Assembly (NCBI GenBank): GCA_947501635.1
Contig: CANMWT010000011.1
Coordinates: 30,906-94,905 of the forward strand
Direction: 5' to 3'
DNA: 64,000 nucleotides
Source: an uncultured Roseobacter sp.
GTDB taxonomy: Bacteria > Pseudomonadota > Alphaproteobacteria > Rhodobacterales > Rhodobacteraceae
The notes below the pieces were generated by a model that was not told where the DNA came from, searched no databases, and was given only the letters and a program-made list of their open reading frames with translations. Positions 8,036 through 15,732 of the stretch are shown here, in pieces (position 1 is the first letter of the stretch; each line of letters opens with the position of its first letter). The translations under genes and the position numbers were made by a program.

Positions 8036-9565
8036 CTAAACCGTCTCGCCCGCCTCAAGCCGCGCAAGGAATGCATCGCCCTCTTTGAGAACCCTGTCGC
8101 GATGCTCCTGATCCATGCGGTCCCACGTGCGGTACATATTGCCCATGCGCGCATTACTTGAAAACCGCTCCCGATGGCGGTTCAGAAAGTGCCAGTACAG
8201 CAGGTTGAACGGGCACGCCTTTTCGCCGGTTTTGGTGCTGACGGAATAGGCGCAGGACTTGCAATAATCCGACATGCGGTTGATATAGGCGCCACTGCTC
8301 ACATAGGGCTTTGACGCAATGATACCCCCATCGGCAAACTGGCTCATGCCGACAGTGTTGGGCGCTTCGACCCACTCGAATGCGTCAGCGTAAACCGCCA
8401 GATACCACTGGTGTACTTCCTCAGGGTCAACACCCGCCAAAAGGGCAAAATTCCCTGTTACCATAAGGCGTTGGATGTGATGCGCATAGGCTTCTTCGCG
8501 GGTCTGCTCCACCGCCTTGGCCATACAGTTCATACGCGTCTCCGCCCCCCAGTAGAGGTCAGGCAACGCCCGCGTATGGCCCAGCGCATTGCGTGATGGA
8601 TAGTCCTCACCTTCGAGGAAATAGATGCCCCGCACATACTCCCGCCAGCCGATGATCTGGCGGATAAACCCCTCAGCCGCATTGATCGGCGCATCGCCCC
8701 GCGCATAGGCCTGCGCGGCTGCCTCGCACACCTCCAGTGGCCCAAGCAGCCCAATGTTCAGCGACGTCGACACCAGCCCGTGGTAGAGGAACCGGTTGTC
8801 ATTCAGCATGGCATCCTGATAGTCGCCGAACTTGTCTAACCCCTTGGAAACAAAGTGGTCCAACTGCTGCAGCGCCTCTTCACGCGTCGTGGCAAACCAA
8901 AAAGGCCGCACTGCGCCAAAGTGGTTGCCAAAGCGCGCCTCGACAAGCTCCAGCACTTCTTCCACAGTCTCGTCGGGCGCGAACCTGAGCGGCCCCTCAA
9001 AGGCAATGTCATCCGGGGCGGGCTTTCGGTTGTCATGGTCAAAATTCCATTTTCCACCAATGGGTTGACCATCCTCCATCAGCAATCCGGTCTCGCGCCG
9101 CATGTCGCGGTAAAAGTACTCCATCCGCAGTTGCTTGCGTCCCGCCGCCCAGTCTTCGAACACCTTATGCGAAGCGATGAAGCGGTCGTCCTGCAAAATA
9201 TGCACCTTCAGCGGCGCATACTTCAAAGCCGTGATCAGGCGCCACTCACCCGGTTCGGTGGCCAGCACCTCCTGCGCGCCATACTGCTCCGCGCGCCGCA
9301 AAAGCTCCCCTACGATGGAGCCTGCATTATCAGTGTCGTCAAGCTGGCTATAGGCGACTTGCCACCCCGCCTCTTCCAGCGCGCGCGCAAACTTGCGCAT
9401 CGCCGCAAAGATCAGCGCAATTTTCTTGGGATGGTGCCGGACGTAGGCCGTCTCATCCGCCGCCTCGGCCATCACGACGACATCCTGCGCTTTGTCAGCA
9501 GCCTGCAAGGCGCTCAGGGATGATGACAGCTGATCCCCCAGAACAAGAACAAGGCGGCTCACCAC
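8036..9565 (-). CDS. FeS-containing bacterial cryptochrome/(6-4) photolyase (PhrB/CryB family)
   Basis: The 509-aa product belongs to the photolyase-related family (COG3046) of FeS-BCP proteins, which carry FAD, a [4Fe-4S] cluster and often 6,7-dimethyl-8-ribityllumazine. The cluster ligands are visible: Cys435, Cys438 and Cys451 near the C-terminus (motif YCKSCAYS...ACPF), plus a Cys in MNCMAKA near residue 347. This spacing equals that of characterised Agrobacterium PhrB. It is either a (6-4) photolyase repairing UV photoproducts or a light-signalling cryptochrome; sequence alone does not decide. The GTG start overlaps the upstream SDR gene by 7 bp (a second GTG follows immediately), so the two are translationally coupled. 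Confidence 0.92.
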   Translation of the reverse strand: MVSRLVLVLGDQLSSSLSALQAADKAQDVVVMAEAADETAYVRHHPKKIALIFAAMRKFARALEEAGWQVAYSQLDDTDNAGSIVGELLRRAEQYGAQEVLATEPGEWRLITALKYAPLKVHILQDDRFIASHKVFEDWAAGRKQLRMEYFYRDMRRETGLLMEDGQPIGGKWNFDHDNRKPAPDDIAFEGPLRFAPDETVEEVLELVEARFGNHFGAVRPFWFATTREEALQQLDHFVSKGLDKFGDYQDAMLNDNRFLYHGLVSTSLNIGLLGPLEVCEAAAQAYARGDAPINAAEGFIRQIIGWREYVRGIYFLEGEDYPSRNALGHTRALPDLYWGAETRMNCMAKAVEQTREEAYAHHIQRLMVTGNFALLAGVDPEEVHQWYLAVYADAFEWVEAPNTVGMSQFADGGIIASKPYVSSGAYINRMSDYCKSCAYSVSTKTGEKACPFNLLYWHFLNRHRERFSSNARMGNMYRTWDRMDQEHRDRVLKEGDAFLARLEAGETV

Positions 9566-10224
9566 GGCACCTCTTTTCCGGCCCAGTCGAAAAACATACC
9601 CGTCTGTTCATGGGTTACCCCATCAACCACCGCCAACAGGTTCTGCGCCGCCTCATCTGCCGGAACGGATGGATGCCGGCCCAGATACTTCTGTGTAAAC
9701 GGGGTCTGCACGGTACCGGGATGAAGCGCGATACAGGCCGCAGCACGGTGGGTGCGGGCCAGCTCGATCGCGGCGGTACGGACCACCTGATTGACCGCAG
9801 CCTTCGCGCTGCGATAGCTGATCCACCCCCCGATCCGGTTGTCTCCAATCGACCCTACCCGCGCAGACAATACCGCAAAAACGGATGCGTCCCCGCGGGG
9901 CAACAACCGCGCCGCATGCCCCAGCACAAGCGCCGGGCCCACAGCGTTCAGGGCAAACTGATCCATCATCGCCTGCGCTGTGACTGATTTGATCGACTTT
10001 TCAGGCACCGCGCCGGCAATCTCCAACGCGCCCGTCGCCACAAACACCAGATCAAAAGGGCCAGTGAGCGCCGAAAGGTGCTGCTCAACCGACGCGGGGT
10101 CAGTAATGTCAAAGCCGTCCACACGCCGCGACAGGCCGGTGACACTGTCACCGCGCGCCCGGCAGGCCGCCGCAACAGCAGAGCCGATCCCACCCGAGGC
10201 ACCAAGTATAAGTACATTTTTCAT
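9559..10224 (-). CDS. Short-chain dehydrogenase/reductase (SDR)
   Basis: The product has 221 aa. The nucleotide-binding motif is ILGASGGIGSAVA at the N-terminus and the active site is Ser (SARVGSIG) with Y-x3-K (YRSAKAA); the overall form is classical SDR, close to the C-factor/CsgA-like subgroup. The substrate is unknown. The start is ATG 10224, which gives the family N-terminus; a frame 16 codons longer lacks a ribosome site. The gene is 7-bp coupled to the photolyase gene downstream, so it may act in the same light or oxidative-stress response (inference). A perfect 14-bp palindrome abuts its start codon. Confidence 0.85.
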   Translation of the reverse strand: MKNVLILGASGGIGSAVAAACRARGDSVTGLSRRVDGFDITDPASVEQHLSALTGPFDLVFVATGALEIAGAVPEKSIKSVTAQAMMDQFALNAVGPALVLGHAARLLPRGDASVFAVLSARVGSIGDNRIGGWISYRSAKAAVNQVVRTAAIELARTHRAAACIALHPGTVQTPFTQKYLGRHPSVPADEAAQNLLAVVDGVTHEQTGMFFDWAGKEVPW

Positions 10225-10237
10225 AGGTCGCGACCTA
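10224..10237. promoter_or_regulatory. Perfect 14-bp palindrome at SDR-photolyase start
   Basis: TAGGTCGCGACCTA is a perfect palindrome whose last base is the A of the SDR start codon, occupying the place of the ribosome binding site. A dimeric repressor bound here would block transcription, or an RNA hairpin would mask initiation. No regulator gene is adjacent and no family consensus was recognised. Confidence 0.4.
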
Positions 10238-10301
10238 GAAGGGCACAGGCAGGCTTCAAGACCAAGCGACAAAAGCCTCTTCCCATTCGATGCGGCTGCG
10301 G

Positions 10302-10307
10302 TATAAC
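10302..10307 (+). promoter_or_regulatory. Possible -10 box for the leuA leader transcript
   Basis: TATAAC lies 7 bases before the leader-peptide ATG, with no convincing -35 hexamer 17 bases upstream (CTTCCC). If used, transcription would start at or next to the ATG, making the leader mRNA essentially leaderless, as is known for Sinorhizobium trpL. This rests on the -10 alone. Confidence 0.35.
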
Positions 10308-10314
10308 AGGCGTC

Positions 10315-10395
10315 ATGAAACAGGTCATCCTTATACCCGACACAGCGCGCCCCTCGCGCGCTCAGGCTGCCCTACTGCTGCTAAGCCGCCTCTGA
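10315..10395 (+). CDS. Leucine-rich leader peptide of leuA (26 aa)
   Basis: A 26-codon ORF lies directly upstream of leuA and ends in four consecutive Leu codons (CTA CTG CTG CTA) followed by Ser-Arg-Leu-stop. A run of codons for the end-product amino acid just before hairpins is the hallmark of ribosome-mediated attenuation. Six of the 26 residues are Leu (including L6 and the last residue), and the stop codon lies inside the stem of the following hairpin. There is no strong ribosome site, consistent with a leaderless start at the ATG. The role as leucine sensor is an inference from layout; the peptide itself would have no function after synthesis. Confidence 0.75.
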   Translation: MKQVILIPDTARPSRAQAALLLLSRL

Positions 10396-10439
10396 GCGTG
10401 CCCGTCGGCGCGCCCGCTCAGAGGGATGTGCCGCGCGCC
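10359..10439 (+). promoter_or_regulatory. Attenuator-like set of competing hairpins before leuA
   Basis: Three segments can pair exclusively. Segment 1 (CGCTCAG, 10359-10365, inside the leader ORF) and segment 3 (CGCTCAGAGG, 10415-10424) are both complementary to segment 2 (CCTCTGAGCG, 10389-10398, containing the leader stop codon). The 2:3 hairpin has 10 perfect base pairs. A further stem can form between GGCGCGC (10407-10413) and GCGCGCC (10433-10439), partly competing with 2:3. A ribosome stalled on the Leu run (10372-10383) would cover or clear segment 1 and favour 2:3. No U-tract follows, so the output may be Rho-dependent or translational rather than a classic intrinsic terminator. Confidence 0.65.
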
Positions 10440-10471
10440 AAGAAACACAGCAGACAACGAGAGAACCAGAA

Positions 10472-12040
10472 ATGACAGACACAAGCACTCAAGATCGGGT
10501 CATGATCTTTGACACCACCTTGCGTGACGGCGAACAAAGCCCGGGCGCAACGATGACACATGCCGAAAAGCTGGAGATCGCCGGCCTGCTGGACGAGATG
10601 GGCGTCGACATCATCGAGGCAGGCTTCCCGATCGCCTCTGACGGCGATTTTGCGGCCGTCTCAGAAATCGCCAAAAATGCTGAGAATGCGGTAATCTGCG
10701 GGCTGGCGCGCGCGCAGTTTGGCGACATCGACCGCTGCTGGGAGGCCGTCAAACACGCCCGTCAGCCCCGCATACACACGTTCATCGGCACATCCCCCCT
10801 GCACCGCGCGATCCCCAATCTGGACATGGACCAGATGGCAGAGCGGATTGAACAAACCGTTACCCATGCCAGAAACCTCTGCGACAACGTGCAATGGTCG
10901 CCGATGGACGCCACCCGCACCGAAGACGACTATCTTTGCCGCGTGGTCGAAATTGCAATCAAATGCGGTGCCACCACAATCAATATCCCCGATACCGTCG
11001 GCTACACCGCGCCGCGCGAATCCGCGGCACTCATCGCGATGCTGCTTGAACGTGTGCCGGGCGCGGATACCATCACCTTCGCCACCCACTGTCACAACGA
11101 TCTGGGCATGGCCACGGCCAATAGTCTGGCCGCCGTCGAAGCAGGTGCGCGCCAGATCGAATGCACCATAAACGGTCTGGGGGAACGGGCGGGCAACACG
11201 GCGCTGGAAGAGGTCGTGATGGCCATGAAGGTCCGCAACGACATCATGCCCTACGCGACGCGCATCGATGCAACCAAGATCATGAACATCTCGCGCCGCG
11301 TCGCGGCCGTCTCTGGTTTTCCGGTCCAGTTCAACAAGGCAATTGTCGGCAAGAATGCCTTTGCCCATGAATCTGGCATCCATCAGGATGGCATGCTCAA
11401 AAACGCCGAGACCTTCGAGATCATGCGCCCCGAAGACGTGGGCCTGACCGAGACCAACATCGTGATGGGTAAGCACTCGGGCCGCGCCGCCCTGCGGTCA
11501 AAGTTGGAAAACCTCGGGTTCGAACTGGGCGATAACCAGCTTAAAGACGTGTTTGTACGCTTCAAAGAGCTGGCCGACCGCAAAAAGGAAATCTACGACG
11601 ATGACCTGATTGCCTTGATGCGCACCGCCTCGGACCCGGAGAACGACCGCCTCAAACTCACGTCCCTTAAGGTTGTCTGCGGCACCGAAGGACCACAGCA
11701 GGCGGATCTGGTCATGCAGGTGGACGGTGTCGAGAAATCGACAACGCAAACCGGTGATGGTCCGGTCGACGCAGCGTTCAACGCGATCAAGGCCTTGGTG
11801 GAACACAACGCCCGGCTGCAGCTTTATCAGGTTCACGCGGTGACAGAAGGCACCGACGCACAAGCAACGGTTTCCGTGCGGATGGAGGAAGACGGACGCA
11901 TCGTTACCGGCCAGTCCGCCAACACTGATACCGTCGTCGCTTCCGTGCTGGCCTACATTCACGCGCTGAACCGGCTGCTGGTGCGCCGCGAAAAAGCGGG
12001 AACCGACAAACGTGAAATCAGCTACAAGGATGTCAGCTGA
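10472..12040 (+). CDS. leuA: 2-isopropylmalate synthase
   Basis: First committed step of leucine biosynthesis: condenses acetyl-CoA with 2-oxoisovalerate. The 522-aa product has the DRE-TIM catalytic barrel at the N-terminus (TTLRDGEQSPGATM, residues 10-23), metal-binding HCHND near residue 208, and the C-terminal LeuA dimer regulatory domain (from about residue 385) that binds leucine for feedback inhibition. Length is normal for the long bacterial form. The gene is monocistronic: a leader peptide and hairpins precede it and a strong terminator follows, so regulation by leucine probably acts both on transcript elongation and on enzyme activity. Confidence 0.96.
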   Translation: MTDTSTQDRVMIFDTTLRDGEQSPGATMTHAEKLEIAGLLDEMGVDIIEAGFPIASDGDFAAVSEIAKNAENAVICGLARAQFGDIDRCWEAVKHARQPRIHTFIGTSPLHRAIPNLDMDQMAERIEQTVTHARNLCDNVQWSPMDATRTEDDYLCRVVEIAIKCGATTINIPDTVGYTAPRESAALIAMLLERVPGADTITFATHCHNDLGMATANSLAAVEAGARQIECTINGLGERAGNTALEEVVMAMKVRNDIMPYATRIDATKIMNISRRVAAVSGFPVQFNKAIVGKNAFAHESGIHQDGMLKNAETFEIMRPEDVGLTETNIVMGKHSGRAALRSKLENLGFELGDNQLKDVFVRFKELADRKKEIYDDDLIALMRTASDPENDRLKLTSLKVVCGTEGPQQADLVMQVDGVEKSTTQTGDGPVDAAFNAIKALVEHNARLQLYQVHAVTEGTDAQATVSVRMEEDGRIVTGQSANTDTVVASVLAYIHALNRLLVRREKAGTDKREISYKDVS

Positions 12041-12072
12041 CCGGGCACAGCAAGAAATCGCGAAACAAGGTG

Positions 12073-12105
12073 GGGATGCTGCGGATTATGGCAGCATCCC
12101 TTTTT
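12073..12105 (+). terminator. Rho-independent terminator after leuA
   Basis: A perfect 10-bp stem (GGGATGCTGC / GCAGCATCCC) with an 8-nt loop is followed by TTTTTG. It lies 32 bases past the leuA stop. Confidence 0.92.
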
Positions 12106-12159
12106 GTTTCTGCTAGGGTGGTGCCACAAGAACAGGCATTTCGAAAACAGGAACCCAAC

Positions 12160-12996
12160 ATGCGCTCATTTATCTTTGCTTTTGCAGCCGCGCTTGCGCT
12201 GCCAACGCTGCTGCCCGCTCAAACGCTGGACCGGATCAAGGAAACCGGCCAGATCGTCATCGGCTTTCGGACGGATGCAGCCCCGCTGTCCTATCTCGAA
12301 GACAACCAGCCCAAAGGGTATACGCCGACGGTTTGCTTTGAGCTTGCCACGAACATCGGCGCACAACTGGGCATGACCGATCTGGAAATCATATTTGAAA
12401 CCGTGGACACGGAAAACCGCTTTGACAAAGTTGCGCAAGGCGACATTGACCTGTTGTGCGGCGCGGCCACCATCACCCTCTCCCGTCGCGAGCTGGTAGA
12501 CTTTTCCGTGCCGGTCTATGTGGACGGCACAACAGTCGCCCTGCAGGTGGACGGGCCACAGTCACTTCCCGATCTCGCAGGCGCTAAAATCGGCGTGCGC
12601 AGCGGCACCACAACACTTGAAGCGCTCACGAACTCATTGACGGCAGCCAACATCGACGCCGAAGTCGTTCAGTTTGCCGATCACCCCTCTGGCATGGCGG
12701 CGCTGGAAGGCAACGCCATTCAGGCTTATTTTGCCGACCAGTCCATTCTGATGAACATGCTCATTCAAATGTCAGACCCGTCCCAGTTCAAGGTGCTCGA
12801 TCAAATCCTGACGGTTGAAAAGCACGGCCTCGCGATGAGACGCGGCGACACTGACTTCCGCCTCGCTGTCGACCGCGGGCTGGCCAAACTGTTCGAAACC
12901 GGCGCGATGCGGGAGATTTTCGAGACAACCGTACCGGGTGCAGCGCCGGGATTTGCTCTCGAAGCCATGTTCCTGTTGTCTCCGACCGTGCCATAA
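12160..12996 (+). CDS. Periplasmic amino-acid-binding protein (SBP family 3), orphan
   Basis: The 278-aa product has a signal peptide (about residues 1-20, ending LLPAQ) and the family 3 solute-binding fold: TLDRIKETGQIVIGFRTD at the mature N-terminus, then ELVDFSVPVYVDGT, and the GVRSGTT ligand-contact region. These normally deliver polar amino acids to an ABC permease, but no permease or ATPase gene is adjacent and the gene is enclosed between two terminators. It may serve a transporter encoded elsewhere. The ATG has an AGGAAC ribosome site and gives the signal peptide. Confidence 0.88.
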   Translation: MRSFIFAFAAALALPTLLPAQTLDRIKETGQIVIGFRTDAAPLSYLEDNQPKGYTPTVCFELATNIGAQLGMTDLEIIFETVDTENRFDKVAQGDIDLLCGAATITLSRRELVDFSVPVYVDGTTVALQVDGPQSLPDLAGAKIGVRSGTTTLEALTNSLTAANIDAEVVQFADHPSGMAALEGNAIQAYFADQSILMNMLIQMSDPSQFKVLDQILTVEKHGLAMRRGDTDFRLAVDRGLAKLFETGAMREIFETTVPGAAPGFALEAMFLLSPTVP

Positions 12997-13020
12997 CGCC
13001 ATCTTTTCGCCATACCTGTT

Positions 13021-13049
13021 GCCCGGACAACGCTGTCCGGGCACTTTTT
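13021..13049 (+). terminator. Rho-independent terminator after the amino-acid-binding protein
   Basis: A 9-bp perfect stem (GCCCGGACA / TGTCCGGGC) with a 4-nt loop is followed by ACTTTTT. It separates the binding-protein gene from the mre operon. Confidence 0.9.
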
Positions 13050-13141
13050 AAGCTGAAAAGCAAGATGATGCCGACATCACCGTTAACGGCCCTTTCACGA
13101 TGCACGGCCTAAGCATATAACACTGGGCAACCGTCTCATGA

Positions 13142-14227
<1,086 letters not shown>

Positions 14228-14245
14228 CCCGCACGATCCCCCAAG

Positions 14246-14264
14246 CGGCAGGACTGCCCTGCCG
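14246..14264 (+). other. Hairpin in the mreB-mreC gap
   Basis: A 7-bp perfect stem (CGGCAGG / CCTGCCG) with a 5-nt loop lies in the 62-bp gap between mreB and mreC. There is no U-tract, so it is more likely an RNA-processing or stability element that lets MreB be made in excess over the downstream proteins (inference) than a terminator. Confidence 0.45.
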
Positions 14265-14289
14265 GAGCGGGGCAGAAGGCTGACGCTCA

Positions 14290-15174
14290 ATGGCAAAGGA
14301 CAAGTCAAACGCCAATGATTTCACCGGCCCGCTGCGCCGGTTGCTTATCGGCGCTCTGATTTTTTGCCTGATAGGTATCTTTCTGGTCTGGCGGATCGAC
14401 AGCCCGCGTGTCGAAAGGTTCCGCGCCCATGTCACCGACACTTTTGTCCCCAACCTAAGCTGGGCGATGGCGCCGGTGACGGGCGCAATAAACCTGTTGA
14501 AAGACTTTGAAAGCTACCAGCGGCTGGCGCAGCAAAACCGCGAGTTGCGATCTGAATTGCGCCGCATGCAGGCTTGGAAGGAAGCTGCGCTGCAGCTTGA
14601 GCAGGAGAATGCCCGCCTGCTGGACCTCAACAACGTGCGCCTTGATCCGCGGCTGACCTATATCACCGGCGTCGTACTGGCCGACAGCGGATCGCCCTTC
14701 CGCCAGTCCGTATTGATAAATGTGGGCGCCCGCGACGGCCTTGTCGATGGCTGGGCCACCATGGACGGGATCGGCCTTGTCGGGCGGATCTCCGGTGTTG
14801 CCGACAACACGGCGCGCGTCATCTTGCTGACCGACGCCTCAAGTCGCATACCGGCGATCATTCAACCCTCCGGCCAGCGCGTGATCGTCGCCGGCGACAA
14901 CTCTGCCGCACCAGTGGTTGATTTCCTTGAAGACAGCGATCAGGTGCGCCCGGGCCACAGGGTCATAAGCTCAGGCGATGGTGGCGTTTTCCCTGCCGGT
15001 CTCCTGATCGGGCAGGTCGCGGCCGACCCGACGGGCAAGCTGCGCGTGATCCTCGCCGCGGACTACCAGAGGCTGGAGTTCCTGCGGGTCCTGCGCCACC
15101 ACGGCACAACGCCCGTGACCGACACCGCGACCATCATCGGACCGCAGTTGCCCGCACCCGAGGTGCTGCAATGA
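14290..15174 (+). CDS. mreC: Cell-shape protein MreC
   Basis: Bitopic inner-membrane protein linking MreB filaments to periplasmic PBP2. The 294-aa product has a short cytoplasmic N-terminus, one transmembrane segment (about residues 19-37), a coiled coil (about residues 70-110, QRLAQQNRELRSELRRM...) and the MreC beta-barrel domain. The C-terminus is typical in length. It overlaps mreD by 4 bp (ATGA), so the two are co-translated. Confidence 0.93.
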   Translation: MAKDKSNANDFTGPLRRLLIGALIFCLIGIFLVWRIDSPRVERFRAHVTDTFVPNLSWAMAPVTGAINLLKDFESYQRLAQQNRELRSELRRMQAWKEAALQLEQENARLLDLNNVRLDPRLTYITGVVLADSGSPFRQSVLINVGARDGLVDGWATMDGIGLVGRISGVADNTARVILLTDASSRIPAIIQPSGQRVIVAGDNSAAPVVDFLEDSDQVRPGHRVISSGDGGVFPAGLLIGQVAADPTGKLRVILAADYQRLEFLRVLRHHGTTPVTDTATIIGPQLPAPEVLQ

Positions 15175-15695
15175 ACGAACAGACCCTGACACGTATCTGG
15201 GGCATGCGGCTGACCTTCGCGCTGATCGTTTGCATCGTGCTGTTTTTCCACCTGCTGCCGCTTGAGACGCGCCCCCAGCGGTGGGTTGGCCCTGATCTTG
15301 TTCTGGGCTTTGCCTTTGCATGGTCCCTGCGCCGACCCGAATATGTGCCCGTCGTCCTGCTTGCGGCTTTGTTCCTGCTGGCCGACCTGTTGCTTTTTCG
15401 GCCTCCGGGGCTTTGGGCGGCGTTGGCGCTGATCGCCTGCGAGCGGCTGAAGTACCGCGCCCGCAGTCTGCGCGACGGCAGCTTTGCCAATGAATGGCTC
15501 ACAGCCTGTGTGATGATGGCTGGTGTCGCGATAGGGTACAGGCTGATCCTGATGCTGACACTGGTCGATCTGCCGCCATTTGGACTATCGGTTTTCGAGC
15601 TGGTGATGACCATGTTATTCTATCCTCTGGCAGTCGGGGTTACCCATGGGTTACTCGGGGTGCGCAAAGCCCAACCCGGCGAGCTTGACGCATGA
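15171..15695 (+). CDS. mreD: Rod-shape-determining membrane protein MreD
   Basis: The product is 174 aa with about five predicted transmembrane segments and few charged residues inside them, as in MreD. MreD is the least conserved elongasome subunit, so the call rests mainly on position (immediately after mreC with ATGA overlap, before PBP2) and topology. It ends 37 bp before the PBP2 start. Confidence 0.88.
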   Translation: MNEQTLTRIWGMRLTFALIVCIVLFFHLLPLETRPQRWVGPDLVLGFAFAWSLRRPEYVPVVLLAALFLLADLLLFRPPGLWAALALIACERLKYRARSLRDGSFANEWLTACVMMAGVAIGYRLILMLTLVDLPPFGLSVFELVMTMLFYPLAVGVTHGLLGVRKAQPGELDA

Positions 15696-15732
15696 TGCAA
15701 AACAGAGTGACGATAAAGCAGGAGGACGGATC

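Noticed and set aside
10661..11476. Minus-strand frame of 271 codons inside leuA
   Set aside because: Antisense of a strongly conserved enzyme; composition (Gly/His/Asp-rich) is typical of a shadow in GC-rich DNA.
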